A stretch of 37,926 nt of DNA. Source: Saprospirales bacterium (GTDB lineage: Bacteria > Bacteroidota > Bacteroidia > Chitinophagales > JADIYW01). The translations under genes were made by a program, and so were the position numbers. The notes beneath the pieces are model-generated. The model was not told the origin of the DNA, ran no database searches, and saw only the letters and a program-made list of their open reading frames with translations. Location: NCBI GenBank assembly GCA_016711605.1, contig JADJSS010000005.1, forward strand, positions 1 to 37,926, read 5' to 3'. Shown one piece after another: positions 18,892 through 30,248 of this stretch (positions within the stretch are counted from its first letter, which is position 1; each line of letters opens with the position of its first letter).

Positions 18892-20531
18892 TTAAGCAGG
18901 AAATAAATATTCTTTTCCATCAATCATAAATCGATGATCCATGATACGTGGCCACATTGGTTTTGCAGGCAATTCATTTTCCCAAATTTTCAAATCATCT
19001 TGTAACTCTTTTACTTTTTCAGGCATTTGAATGAAAAGATTATTTTTTTCATTTTTATCCTTTTTCAAGTTGTATAATTCTATCCATTTATCTCTTGAAC
19101 TATAAATTAATTTGTAATCACCTTTTCTAATTGCATGTATATGATCTGCACGCCAAAATAATTTATCATGTGGTGCATTGGTGTTTTCATTAGTTAAAAA
19201 TGGAATTAAATTTATTCCATCATACACTCTGTCTGTTGGTAATTTTGCGTTACTGATGTTGGCTGCTGTTGCAAAAATATCTAGTGCAATCACAGGATAA
19301 TTATACGTCGTATTTTCTGGCAAATGATTTTTCCATTTTAAAATAAAAGGTACATTAATTCCACCTTCAAATTGTGTTATTTTTCCACCTTTTAATGGAG
19401 TTGCATTTGTTATTTTAGTATACGATGCAGGTCCATTATCACTTAAAAAAACAACTAATGTATTATCATCGATATTTGCATCTTTTAATTTTTGGTTAAT
19501 GGCACCAATGGCATCATCTAAAGAACGAATGATACCACGATACACTGCTTTTCCTTTATCTTGTATTGTTTTATACTCTTCGTTATAAAATTCTTCTTTT
19601 GCCTGATATGGTTCGTGCGGTGCCGTAAATGGTATGTATAAAAAGAAAGGTTTGTCTTTATTTTTTTCAATAAATTGCAAAGATCTATCGCGAATAGCAT
19701 CTGTGAAATATTGTTTTTCACTTTTAATTTTCTTGCCATTTTCATAAATCATAGCAACATCTTTACGAGCCATTTGCCATTGGTATTTTGCAACAAAACT
19801 TTTCCTGCATAATTTACGATATTGGGTGTTTTCACTTTCTCAGCATACAATGTAAATCCGCTATAACAACCATATTGATAATCAAAACCAAAATTAGTTG
19901 GTGTATTTAATTTAGTATTTGTACCTAAATGCCATTTTCCAATAATTGCTGTTTGATAATTATATTTTTTAAGCAATTCTGCCAAGGTAATTTCTGTAGG
20001 TGGAATTCCTTGTTTTGCAATTTCCCATTCATGAGGATATTGTGGTTTACTTGCAACAACCCAAGCACTATCTTTTTGTGCAGTTTTTTTTCCTGCTAAA
20101 TACTCAATTATATTCGATGGATAATTGTCATTATCAATAGTTTCAAAACCACAACGTTGTTGGTATCTTCCTGTTAAAATACCACACCTTGATGGTGCAC
20201 AAATAGGTGATGTTACATAACCTTCTGTACATTTTACACCTTCTTTTGCTAATTGGTCAATATTTGGTGTTTGGAAATCTTTACTATTAAAACAACTAAC
20301 GTCATTCAATCCTAAATCATCAGCAACAATTACAATAATGTTTGGAGCAGTTGAGGTTGGCTGAACTTTTTCATTTAAAAATTGTTTTTTAGATGCTAAT
20401 AAATTTTTGTCCCATCTTATTTTCCATTCTTTAGTTCCAGTTGTTAATGGATAACACGACACAAAAAAGATACCTACTAGTAAAGATACAATAATAGCAA
20501 TTTTATACTTTTTTGTTGAAATGTTCGTCAA
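18892..20531 (-). CDS. Formylglycine-dependent sulfatase (arylsulfatase family), frameshifted
   Basis: Joined length is about 546 aa. A lipoprotein-like signal (SLLVGIFFVSC) is followed by the alkaline-phosphatase fold: IIVIVADDLGLNDVSC for metal binding, then SPICAPSRCGILTGRYQQR containing the CAPSR formylglycine site, TAIIGKWHLG, LYIPFTAPHEPY and LVVFLSDNGPA. The C-terminal part has KGDYKLIYSS. The frame changes near 19770, between QNTNGKW and MARKDVAMIYENG. The first codon is TTG; an ATG at 20566 in another frame overlaps the divergent TrhA start, so the start is uncertain. It hydrolyses sulfate esters, perhaps of sulfated polysaccharides. The next gene is its maturase. Confidence 0.85.
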
Positions 20532-20564
20532 TATAGTCTAATTTTAATCTTGTTAAAAATACAC

Positions 20565-21194
20565 ATGAAAGTTGAAATAAAAAAAGAAATCGCCAATGCA
20601 GTTACACATGGCATAGGATTAATAACATTTATTACGTTAATTCCTATTCTTTTCGTGAAAGCATCGCACTACGAAGTAAATTATAAAATTGTAGGATTAA
20701 TCTTTTTTCAATTGGTTTAATTATGGTGTATGCAAGTTCTACTATTTACCATGCAATTATGCATGAAAAAGCTAAGTACATTTACGGATAGCCGACCATA
20801 TTAGTATTTATTATTTGATTGCCGGTTCTTACACAGCTATTTTAATGACAAGTATTCCTTTTGAAAAGATAAAATGGTTTATTATAGTTTTGTGGAGCAT
20901 TGTGTTAATTGGCACTGTAAAAAAACTTTTTTTAACTGGAAAGTATGACACTATTTCTACTATCATTTATGTTTTTATGGGTTGCATGGGTTTGTTTGAA
21001 ATAAAAACGATTATTGCATTTAATTCTGGCAAAGTGTTGCTTTTTTTTTATTGTTAGGTGGTTTATTTTATTTATTAGGTGTCATCTTTTATGCTTGGAA
21101 AAAATTTACTTATCATCATGCAGTTTGGCATTTGTTTGTGCTTACTGGTAGCATTATGCATTTCTTCGGCGTTTGGTTTGCAATAGAACAATAG
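20565..21194 (+). CDS. TrhA / hemolysin III family membrane protein, frameshifted
   Basis: About 209 aa after joining three or four frames. Readable blocks are EIANAVTHGIGLITFITLI, YASSTIYHAIMHEKAKYIY, DHISIYYLIAGSYTAILM, GCMGLFEIKTII and HHAVWHLFVLTGSIMHFFG. These give the seven-helix layout and the conserved His/Ser/Asp zinc-hydrolase-like residues (HGIG, SS.YH, HH..WH). Breaks lie near 20712, 20787 and 21045, two of them at T runs. The protein family affects membrane lipid homeostasis in some bacteria. It is divergent from the sulfatase gene with only 33 bases between the starts. Confidence 0.75.
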
Positions 21195-21202
21195 AAGAAG
21201 TG

Positions 21203-21288
21203 AGATTTCAGATGTGAGATTTGAAATTGGTTTAAAAATAAACATAAAACTTATTTACTTACTACTTACTACTTATAACTATCCGCAT
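21203..21288. repeat. Intergenic heptamer-period repeats
   Basis: Two short arrays lie between TrhA and the sugar transferase: GTGAGATTTCAGAT then GTGAGATTTGAAAT (period 14 = 2x7), and TTACTAC TTACTAC TTATAAC (period 7). The spacing unit matches the arrays at 14.8, 17.1 and 29.6 kb, although the sequences differ. Confidence 0.5.
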
Positions 21289-21307
21289 AAATTTGTATTT
21301 TTGTCAA

Positions 21308-22674
21308 ATGGCAAAACCTGCAAACAAAGGAATTTTTGGATATGTAATCGTTGATTATATTTCTGCATTAGGTGCCTGGTTTTTGTTTTTTATATTTAGA
21401 AAAATCTATGTGGAGAAAATAGATTTTACGATTATCAATTTATTTCAGGATAAACAATTTTTATATGGTTTGTTAATTATTCCATTTTTTTGGATGGCCT
21501 ATTATTTTTTTTCCAATACCTATTCTTCACTTTTAAAAAAATCAAGATTAGTTGAGATTTATAAAACAGCTACGCAAACTTTTATCGGTGGCATTGTTTT
21601 ATTCTTTAGTTTAATGTTGAATGATTTAATCAAAGGATATAAAGATTATTATTTTTTATTTTTTGGATTTTTGCTACTGCATTTTTTTCTAACTATTTTC
21701 TTTAGACTATTTGTTTTAACTACTATCAAAAACAACATCCAAAATGGCAAACTTTTTATTCCAACTTTATTGCTCGGTTCCGAAAAAAATTGTGCTCGTA
21801 TTGAAAATGAAATTATCCATTCAAAATAAAACTACCTTATCAAATTACTAAAAAAGTGATTTTGAGTGAAGTTGATGGTGAACCTGTAAAAAACACGGAT
21901 GATTTTGATGATGTAATTTTAGCATTAGAAAATAGCGACGCGCAAACCATTGAAAATTATATTATTTACTTTTTAAACAAAGGAAAACAGTACAAATTCT
22001 GCCTGATGAAGTTGATTTTCTTTCCGGAAAATTTAAAACACAAAGTATTTTTGGTTCACCGTTAATTGAAATTCCAACCGATTTAATTTTACCTTGGCAA
22101 AAAATACTTAAACGTCTTTTGATATTTTTATTTCATTTTTGGAATGATTTTCATTTCTCCATTTTTAGTTTTTATTGCATTTAAAGTAAAAAAGTCTTCC
22201 AATGGAAATATTTTCTTTAAACAAAAAAGAGTTGGTATCAATGGCAACCAATTTGACATTATAAAATTCCGTTCGATGTATGAAAATGCAGAAAATGGAA
22301 CTCCAAAACTATCATCTGAAAACGACGAACGCATTACGCCTTTTGGCAAAACGATACGCAAATATCGCATTGATGAATTGCCACAATTATGGAATGTTTT
22401 TGTTGGTGAAATGAGCTTGGTTGGTCCACGACCTGAACGCAAATATTTTATAGATCAAATTATACAAACTGCACCGCAATACCAACTATTACAGCGTGTG
22501 AAACCAGGCATCACTTCGTTAGGAATGGTAAAATTTGGCTACGCTTCTAACTTACAGGAAATGCTGCAACGAATGCGTTACGACATTTTATACATCGAAA
22601 ATATTTCGTTATTAATGGATTTAAAGATTCTGATTTACACAGTGATGATTTTGTGGAAAGGAAAAGGGAAATAG
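21308..22674 (+). CDS. Undecaprenyl-phosphate sugar-1-phosphate transferase (WcaJ-like), frameshifted
   Basis: About 455 aa joined from three frames. The N-terminal half has four membrane helices and a cytoplasmic segment (VILSEVDGEPV). The C-terminal half is a complete bacterial sugar transferase domain: a membrane helix, then FFKQKRVGINGNQFDIIKF, RSMYENAE, RKYRIDELPQLWNVFVGEMS, LVGPRPER and PGITSLGMVKFGYAS. The family moves a hexose-1-phosphate from a nucleotide sugar to undecaprenyl phosphate, starting exopolysaccharide or O-antigen repeat units. Breaks lie near 21830, 21990 and 22115. No other glycan-assembly genes lie in the window, so it may serve an unlinked pathway. Confidence 0.8.
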
Positions 22675-22765
22675 ATAATTTTGAGTTTTGATTGATGAAT
22701 ATTGAATTAAAAATAAAAAAATTCTACAATTAAATTTCTAATTTAGAGTTATAAAATCAAAAATC

Positions 22766-23104
22766 ATGAAAAAATCAATTCTTCTACTCTTCGCAATTAT
22801 TGCATGTACAACAATTTCAAAAGCACAAAAAGTATTTTCTGCTGATTACGCAAGTCAAGCTGATGTAAAAGTGTATGTTGTAAAATACGAAAGTCAATGC
22901 GACTTAAAAGTATATAAAGTAAAATACGAAAGCCAAGCTGGAAACAACGATGGCAAATGGTTTTTTACAGATTATGCAAGTCAGGCAAAAAAGAAAATTT
23001 ATTTTGTAGATTATGAAAGTCAAGCAGATTTAAAAATCTATTTTGTTGACTACGAAAGCCAGGCTGGCTGGAAAAATAGTTCTAAGAAATCTTTGTTGTA
23101 TTAA
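22766..23104 (+). CDS. DUF6150-like secreted repeat protein
   Basis: A 112-aa product with a signal peptide (MKKSILLLFAIIACTTISKA). The mature part is made of six short repeats of the form V.YESQAD.KVY or DYASQAKKKIY, ending FVDYESQAGWKNSSKK. The alternating pattern suits a small beta-sheet stack. The sequence agrees with the DUF6150 family common in Bacteroidota; its function is not known. It ends 5 bases before the stop of the convergent priA gene. Confidence 0.75.
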   Translation: MKKSILLLFAIIACTTISKAQKVFSADYASQADVKVYVVKYESQCDLKVYKVKYESQAGNNDGKWFFTDYASQAKKKIYFVDYESQADLKIYFVDYESQAGWKNSSKKSLLY

Positions 23105-23109
23105 TCGAT

Positions 23110-25561
23110 TTAATAACAATCAACATCAACCACTACTCTAATTTGTTTAAACGTTTGAAACTGATACAACGCATTAATTGCTTGTTGAATATCATTTTTC
23201 ATTGCAGATAATTCAATTTTATTTCTGTCAATTTTCACCAAAAATATCACGTAAATAAAAGTTATTTATTTTCTGAATAATTGGCGCATTTGGTCCGGTA
23301 ATTGTGTTTGGATATTTTGAGCTTAAATATTCAGCAACACGTTTTGCAGCATCAACTGTAGTTTGAAATTCTTTATGTTTGAATGAAATTTTTATCAGTC
23401 TCGAATACGGTGGATACATATATTGCTGACGTTCCAGCATTTGGTGCTGATAAAAATCATCGTAATTATTCTCTAAAATAAATGGAATTATTTTATTGTC
23501 GAGCGCACCAATTTGTATCAATACTTTACCGCGTTTTTCTCTTCGACCAGCGCGACCACTTACTTGCAACAGCAACTGATATGCACGTTCTAGCGCTCTA
23601 AAATCCGGATAAAATAAAAGAGCATCTGCATTCAACACACCAACCAAACTTACGTTGCCAAAATCCAATCCTTTCGTTACCATTTGTGTGCCAACTAAAA
23701 TATCAAATTCATGGTTTTCAAACGCTTCAATAATTTTGTTGTGACCATGTTTTGTTTTCACTGTATCATAGTCCATTCTACCAATATTTGCTGATGGAAA
23801 CAGCGTTTTCAAATCTTCTTCAATGCGTTCAGTACCGAGTCCTTTTTGTTGCAAATCATTAGAACCACATGCTTTGCAATTACTTAAATTACTTTGCGTG
23901 TAACCACAATAATGACAACGCAAATCATTGGTAAATTTGTGATACGTTAAACTCACATCGCATTTTACACATCGGAATCCAATTACAATTGTTGCAAGCC
24001 AGGTACGGCGCATAACCACGACGATTTTGAAATAAAATTATTTGCTCTTTACTATTTAATGCGTGTTGTATTTCATCGCGCAACTGAAACGTAATTCCGT
24101 TCGCAATTTCTTTTTCTTATTCGCTTCGGTTAAACTGATAAAATTTATTTCTGGTGTTTGCACTTCACCAAAACGTGTATTCAATTTTACCAAACCATAC
24201 TTTTCTGTTTGTGCATTTGAATAGCTTTCAATACTTGGCGTTGCAGAACCCAAAATTATTTTTGCCTGATATTGTTTTACCAAATAAATCGCAGCATCGC
24301 GGCACTGATAACGTGGCGCTGGCTCTTGTTGCTTGTACGATGCATCGTGTTCTTCATCAACAATAATTAAACCTAAATTTTTAAATGGTAAAAAAACAGA
24401 TGAGCGCGCACCTAGAATTATTTTGGTTTCGTTCGATAAGACTTTATTCCAAATTTCAACACGTTCCGCATTATTAAATTTAGAATGGTAAACAGCAACA
24501 TTTCCTACAATTTTTTCTAATCGTTGCACGAGTTGTGCTGTTAATGCAATTTCAGGCAATAAATATAAAACCTGTTTTCCTTTTGCAATTTGTTCTTTAA
24601 TTAAATCGATGTATAATAATGTTTTTCCGCTTGATGTGATGCCATGTAACAACACTACATCTTTTTCTAAAAAAAAATTATTAATTTTTGAAAGCGCATC
24701 TTTTTGTTCGATAGAAAGTTCGTATTCAGTTAAATTTTCAATTTCACTTTTTGAAATTCTGTCAACTGTTTTTTCTTCTGTTTTAAAAATTTCTTTCTTA
24801 ATTAAAGACTTTAATACATCAGCAGAAACACCAGCTTTTTTTAGTAGTTCAGCTCTTTTTACTGATTTATTTTTTTTAGATAATTCGATATAAGCAACTA
24901 ATAAATTTTCCTGTTTTTCAGATTTTGATACTAAATTAAATGTATTACGTAATTCGTATTGCGATTCGTGTAATTGAACAAATATTTCCACTTTTGGCTT
25001 GTATTTTTCGTCCAACGTTTCTTTTACATAAATGATCTTTTTCTCTAACAAACTTTTTAATGGTTTGCTAATTGATTTTTTTTGTAGGATTAAAACAACA
25101 TCTTTCAACGATATTTCATCTTGATGATTCAATGCTTCTGCAATTAAATATTCATCGTCAGAAAGCTCTAAAATATCAACTTCATTAAACGGATTTTTCA
25201 CAAAAGAAGTTTCGGAATCTAATTTAAAAAATGCAGGCAACGCAGCGTTCATCACATCGCCAAGCGTACACATATAATACGACGCCATCCAATTCCAAAA
25301 ACTAATTTGTGTTTCAGTAACAATTGGTTGTTCATCTAAAACGGCTAAAATTTCTTTTGGAATATAATCAGTTGGTGCATGTTGTGAAATTGCATGAATA
25401 ATTGCTGTATATAATTTTTGTTTACCAAACTGCACTTCTACACGGCAGCCAATTTTTATTGCATGATCTAAATTTGTAGGAACTGCATACGTATATAATT
25501 TTGGCAATGCCAAAGGCAAAATTACTTGTACAAAATATTTATATGAATGACGCGTTTCCAA
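23110..25561 (-). CDS. priA: Primosomal replication helicase PriA, frameshifted
   Basis: About 817 aa joined from four frames, the expected size. PriA restarts stalled replication forks and loads the replisome. Visible parts are the N-terminal DNA-binding region (VILPLALPKLYTYAVP), Walker A HGITSSGKTLLYIDLI, the DEEH box LIIVDEEHDASYKQ, LGSATPSIES, and the zinc region CNNC...CVKC...CHYC...CKAC with all eight cysteines once a shift near 23975 is allowed. Then come LVGTQMVTKGLDFGNVSLVG and VSGRAGRREKRGKVLIQ. The C-terminal VVVDVDCY is restored by a shift near 23240. A third break is near 24100. Since PriA is nearly indispensable, these breaks probably reflect sequence errors. Confidence 0.88.
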
Positions 25562-25659
25562 TTTATTTTTTAGATAAAATCTAATTTAAAAATAGCATAA
25601 CTTTTAAACGATTTAATTTTACTAAGTTAGCTAATCAATTCAAACACAATAATACTAAA

Positions 25660-26227
25660 ATGCAAACAAAACAAGATATAATAACTGAACTTGAACATAT
25701 TTTTAATGAAACAACTGCATTTATTGCAAAAAGTTGACGATTCAATTTTCAATAAAAGCATCGATAAAAAATGGAGTATTGCTGAAAATATTGACCATTT
25801 ATCAATAGCACAAAACGACTGCATTATCGTTTAATATGCCAAAAATTGCATTGAAACAATTGTTTAAGACAAACAACCGAACGAATTGGAATTATGATGA
25901 AACCGTTTGGAAATATCAACGAACATTGAATTCTGGTGGTAAAGCGAGTTTTGCTTTTCAGCAAAAAAGTTATTTAGCAAAAATAAAAAATAGTTTTGTA
26001 TTTCTGGAAAAAATCTTGCGATTCATTTTAAATGCTGCTAAATCCTGGAACGAAGAAGATTTAGATATTTATATTATTCCACATCCATTAATTGGCAAAA
26101 TTACAATGCGTGAGTTTTATTTTTTTCAGTTTATCATGTTAAGCATCATTTACAAACTATAAAAATATTGCTAAAAATAAGAACAATATATATATATATA
26201 TATTATTTAATATTAACGCGCAGATGA
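25660..26227 (+). CDS. DinB-like protein, frameshifted
   Basis: Frames join into about 188 aa: MQTKQDIITELEHIFNE, then after a shift near 25733 KSIDKKWSIAENIDHLSIAQ, a central region (DETVWKYQRTLNSGGKASF), and IPHPLIGKITMREFYFF. After a last shift near 26130 comes VYHVKHHLQTIKILL. The W.I.E...HL and (V/I)YH..HHL motifs supply the three His of the DinB metal site. The family is a diverse set of metal-binding four-helix proteins. A (TA)n run at 26188-26205 lies in the last codons. The exact 3' end is tentative. Confidence 0.6.
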
Positions 26228-26282
26228 TTCTATTATTACTATCAAAATAAAATAACAAATAATAGCCAAATTTAATTTAAAT

Positions 26283-26307
26283 AAAAAAGCGCACCATATT
26301 GGTGCGC
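26283..26307 (-). terminator. Rho-independent terminator of the FAS1 lipoprotein gene
   Basis: A perfect hairpin with 9-base arms around one unpaired base (GCGCACCAT / ATTGGTGCGC-type stem, 26289-26307) is followed on the minus strand by six T. It lies 46 bases after the reconstructed stop of the fasciclin-domain gene. The only G+C-rich palindrome of this type I saw in the window. Confidence 0.85.
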
Positions 26308-26352
26308 CTATTAAAATAACTAAAAAAAAATGAAGTTATTTCTTAGAAATTA

Positions 26353-27308
26353 TTAATCCAATGGTAAAAGTACTTTGTCTATTACATGTATTACACCATT
26401 GCTTGCTTGTACATCCGTTACTATTATATTAGAAACTCTGGTGCTTGCATCTGTAATTTTAGGACCACCAGTTAAACCAATTTTAAACGTTTGATCTAAA
26501 AAGTAGTTACAACCTGACCCTCTGTTAAAGAACCAGCTAATACGTTAGCACCTGCTACTACGTGATATTTCAATACAGATTCTAAAGTTGATGCACCAAT
26601 ACCAGGTAAACCTGTAGTAACATCAAGTTCATCAAGTAATGAAGTAAATGCAGCATTAGTTGGAGCAAACACAGTAAATGGTCCTGTACCGCTAAGTGTA
26701 GAAACTAAGTTTGCATCTGCAATACGTGAATCTGTCAAGGCAGCAACTAATGTAGAAAATGTAGCAGCATCTGCAATTGCAAAAGTTACAACTGTTGGCA
26801 GATCAATTACTTCGTCAACTACGTGCACAATGCCGTTTGAAGCTTCAATATCAGCAGTTATAACTTTAGAAGTACCGTTAATTTTAACTCCAGAAGCTGT
26901 GTTTAAATACATATTGATGAAGCTTGCTGTAGTACCATATTTACCAATAGTTTTTACATATCCTGTTGTAATATCTGCAGCTTTTTTCTTAACTCCCAAA
27001 ACATGGTTTAATAATATTTTTTCTAATACTGCGTTAGGAACTGCATCTAAATTTGCGTATCCTTTAGCACGTAAGAATCTAGCAAAAGCTGAGTCTGTTG
27101 GCGCAAATACTGTAAACGTACCTGATGCACTCAATTCATCTGCTAATCCAGCTTTCGTAACAGCTGCTACTAAAGATGAAAGGTTTGAGTTTCCTTGTGC
27201 TAATTCCACAATGTTTTTTGCCACTACAGTATCTTCTTCTTTTTTACACGCTGTAAGAGACAATGCTACAGCTAATACTACTAATAATGATAATTTTAAT
27301 TTCTTCAT
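26353..27308 (-). CDS. Lipoprotein with two fasciclin (FAS1) domains, frameshifted near the end
   Basis: About 318 aa. The lipoprotein signal MKKLKLSLLVVLAVALSLTAC is followed by KKEED. Two FAS1 domains follow. Each has the H1 block (SGTFTVFAPTDSAFARFL and TGPFTVFAPTNAAFTSLL) and an H2-type block (SNGIVHVVDEVIDLP for the first). In the frame as given the protein stops at 26496. A shift near 26500 restores the second H2 block (ASNGVIHVIDKVLLPLD) and a TAA at 26353. FAS1 domains mediate adhesion or surface polysaccharide binding. The gene has a strong terminator and a perfect 13-bp inverted repeat 51-91 bases upstream. Confidence 0.85.
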
Positions 27309-27358
27309 GATGTTTTTGTTTAATTAATTAGATAATAAGAACCTTAACATCATTAATT

Positions 27359-27399
27359 TTATTTTGTTTAACATAATTGTAAATATTTAAACAAAATAA
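27359..27399. promoter_or_regulatory. Perfect 13-bp inverted repeat upstream of the FAS1 gene
   Basis: TTATTTTGTTTAA (27359-27371) and TTAAACAAAATAA (27387-27399) are exact inverse complements separated by 15 bases. The element lies between the mutase stop and the FAS1 start, 51-91 bases before the latter. It could be a dimeric-regulator operator or a weak A/T hairpin. There is no T run after it, so it is not a standard terminator. Confidence 0.5.
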
Positions 27400-27480
27400 T
27401 AAAATTAACATCTATTAAGAATTTAGTTATATTTTGTTGAACGGTAAAAAATATTACTATTTAAAAACTTAAACAAATCT

Positions 27481-29543
27481 TCAATCTAGTTTTTGCAAAA
27501 TTTCAATTGCAGCTTTTGCAATTATAGTTCCAGGACCAAATATGGCTGTAACACCAACATTGTATAAGAAATCGTAATCTTGTTTTGGAATAACACCACC
27601 ACAAACGACTAAAATATCATCTCGTTTTATTTTTTTTTAGTTCCTCAATTAATTGAGGAATTAATGTTTTGTGTCCAGCTGCTAAAGATGATACTCCAAT
27701 AATGTGTACATCGTTTTCTGCTGCTTGCATCGCTGCTTCTTTCGGTGTCTGAAAGAGTGGTCCAATATCAACATCAAACCCAATATCAGCAAAAGCAGTT
27801 GCGATAATTTTGGCACCGCGATCGTGTCCGTCCTGTCCTATTTTTGCTACTAAAATACGTGGACGTCTGCCTTCGTTTTTTGCAAATTCGTCTGCTAATC
27901 GTCTTGCTGTTTGAAAATCTTCGTTCATTTTTATTTCTGCTGAATATACACCTGCAATACTGCGAATTGTTGCTTTATATCTTCCAAAAACTTTTTCTAA
28001 AGCTAGTGAAATTTCGCCTAATGTAGCGCGTCGCCGAGCTGCTTCAATACTTAAAGCCAATAAATTTTTATCGCCATATTTCGCTGCATCCGTTAGTTGA
28101 TTTAAAATATCTTCGACAGCATTTTTGTCTCTTTTTTCTTTGATATTTTTTAAACGAGTAATTTGGTTTTCGCGTACTTCTGCATTGTCAATGTCTAAAA
28201 TATCAATTTCTTTGGTGTCATCTGTCTGGAAAATATTGGCCACCAACAATACCATCTTGTCCACTGTCAATGCGTGCTTGTTTTTGTGCAGCAGCTTCTT
28301 CTATTCGCATCTTCGGAATTCCAGCTTCAATTGCTTTAGTCATACCACCATAGCTTTCTACTTCTTCAATTAATGTCCAAGCTTTTTTGCAATTTCATTA
28401 GTCAATTTTCCTACATATTCGTGCCCGCCCAAGGATCCACTGTTCTGCATATGTCCGTTTCTTTTTGTAAATAAATTTGTGTGTCGCGGGCAATTTTTGC
28501 TGAAAAATCTGTTGGCAATGCAATGGCTTCATCTAGTGCATTAGTATGTAAAGATTGTGTACCGCCAAGTGCAGCAGCTAATGCTTCGATGCAAGTTCTT
28601 GTTACGTTATTGAACGGATCTTGCTCCATTAAACTCCAACCGCTGGTTTGACAATGTGTTCTAAGTGCTAAACTTTTTCTGATGTTGGATGGAATTGAGA
28701 AACGATTTTTGACCATAAAACTCTTGCTGCTCGCATCTTTGCTATTTCGTTAAAATGCTGCATTCCAATTGCCCAAAAGAAAGACAAACGTGGTGCGAAA
28801 TCATCTATTTTAATGCCAGCTTTGATACCAGTTCGCAAATATTCTAAGCCATCTGCTAAGGTGTATGCTAACTCAATTTCAGGAGTAGCACCAGCTTCCT
28901 GCATATGATAACCACTAATAGAAATAGAATTAAATTTCGGCATATTTTGGCTAGTGTATTCAAAAATATACGAAATAATTATCATCGATGATGTTGGCGG
29001 AAAGATCTAGGTATTGCGCACCATAAACTCTTTCAAAATATCATTTTGAATGGTGCCATAATATTTTTGCTCAACACCTTGTTCTTCTGCTGCAACAATA
29101 TAAAAGGCAAGAATAGGCAAGACTGCACCATTCATCGTCATAGAAACAGAAATTTTATCTAATGGAATTTCATCAAATAAAATCTTCATATCTTCTACCG
29201 AATCGATGGCAACGCCAGCTTTTCCTACATCACCTTGCACACGCTCATGATCGGAATCGTAGCCACGATGCGTTGCCAAATCAAAAGCAACAGAAAGTCC
29301 TTTTTGACCTTGTGCTAAATTTTTCTTGTAAAATTCATTTGATTTTTCAGCAGTAGAAAAACCTGCATATTGACGAATCGTCCAAGGTTGATTCACATAC
29401 ATGGATGAATATGGACCACGCAGGAATGGTGGAAAACCAGCTGCATAATTTTGTTGTGAAAGAAAAGTATTTTCTGTAGATTTTATTTTTCTATCTTTTT
29501 CAACTAATGATTCAAAAGAAATATTTTTAATATCAATTGCCAT
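27481..29543 (-). CDS. Methylmalonyl-CoA mutase, large (B12-binding) subunit, frameshifted
   Basis: About 688 aa joined from at least five frames. The enzyme interconverts methylmalonyl-CoA and succinyl-CoA using adenosylcobalamin. The N-terminal barrel has LRGPYSSMYVNQPWTIRQYA, then GFSTAEKSNEFYKKNL, SVAFDLATHRGYDSDHERV and VSMTMNGAVLPILAFY. The centre has ISISGYHMQEAGATPEIELA, and the C-terminal cobalamin domain has the DxHxxG site in KIGQDGHDRGAKIIA. After a shift near 27640 the C-terminus reads through to TGA 27481. No small subunit and no cobalamin riboswitch were seen nearby. Given its conservation on both sides of each break, sequence error is likelier than loss. Confidence 0.85.
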
Positions 29544-29561
29544 TTAGTAAAGATAAGAAAG

Positions 29562-29593
29562 AGTTGTAAGTTGTAAGTAATAAGTGATAAGAA
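29562..29593. repeat. Intergenic heptamer tandem repeat (AGTTGTA type)
   Basis: Four successive 7-base units (AGTTGTA, AGTTGTA, AGTAATA, AGTGATA) lie just upstream of the mutase start and after the neighbouring barrel gene. This is the clearest of the heptamer arrays. Confidence 0.6.
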
Positions 29594-29614
29594 ATTTTAT
29601 TTAGACTAGCACAC

Positions 29615-30247
29615 TTATTTTATTTTGTATATATACGTTACACCTACAAATGTTTTAAAATTAGGCAAACCTATATTAACAGCTTTCGTTCTTGGATCCT
29701 TATCCGTTAAGCCACGCAACGATGATTGAAACTGAACTTGCAATCCATTTTTTTGCTTTTTTCCAATGTAGCCGCCAAGTTTATAGCGCATACCAAAATC
29801 AAAAATATGTACGGTGTAATTGTATTTTAAATCTAATTGTATTGCATCATTTTTTACAGTGCCTTTATTGTTGATCATTTCATATCCTAAGTAAGGTGCC
29901 ATACCAATAAAAAATGATTTTTTCTTTGAAGGTGTAAACTCAACATTACCGATTAAATTTAAATACACTTCTGAAATTAGCGCTGTGGTTTTATTATTAG
30001 TTGGAAACCAATCTTTATTTGGTGTAAAAAAGTACATGGCTTGCATACTGGGTCCAATGCGTATCCAACTTCGTTTAAATGGATAATAGCCAACATTTAC
30101 TTCAAAACCATAGTTATATAATTCGGGTAAATTAAAACCAGCTTCTATTGTCCATGTTGGATTTCTTTTTGTAGAATCTGCTTTTTGCGCTTGCATAATT
30201 GTTGTTGATAGAACCAACATTATAACAAATAAATATACTTTCTTCAT
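29615..30247 (-). CDS. Outer-membrane beta-barrel protein
   Basis: A 210-aa intact protein with a signal peptide (MKKVYLFVIMLVLSTTIMQA). Alternating amphipathic strands follow (YGFEVNVGYYPFKRSWIRIG, SFFIGMAPYLGYEMI, VHIFDFGMRYKLGGYIG, TFVGVTYIYKIK). Length and pattern fit an eight-stranded outer-membrane barrel. It starts 1 base after the stop of the esterase gene, so the two are one transcript. The function is unknown; the pairing suggests a cell-envelope role. Confidence 0.7.
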   Translation of the reverse strand: MKKVYLFVIMLVLSTTIMQAQKADSTKRNPTWTIEAGFNLPELYNYGFEVNVGYYPFKRSWIRIGPSMQAMYFFTPNKDWFPTNNKTTALISEVYLNLIGNVEFTPSKKKSFFIGMAPYLGYEMINNKGTVKNDAIQLDLKYNYTVHIFDFGMRYKLGGYIGKKQKNGLQVQFQSSLRGLTDKDPRTKAVNIGLPNFKTFVGVTYIYKIK

Positions 30248-30248
30248 G

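Noticed and set aside
20099..20108. Single AATACTCAAT (plus strand)
   Set aside because: It lies inside the sulfatase coding region on the opposite strand, has no partner repeat at 20-21 bp and no box at 26 bp.
26188..26205. (TA)n run as a possible origin or regulatory site
   Set aside because: It is short and falls at the end of the reconstructed DinB-like gene. No DnaA boxes or other iterons were seen.
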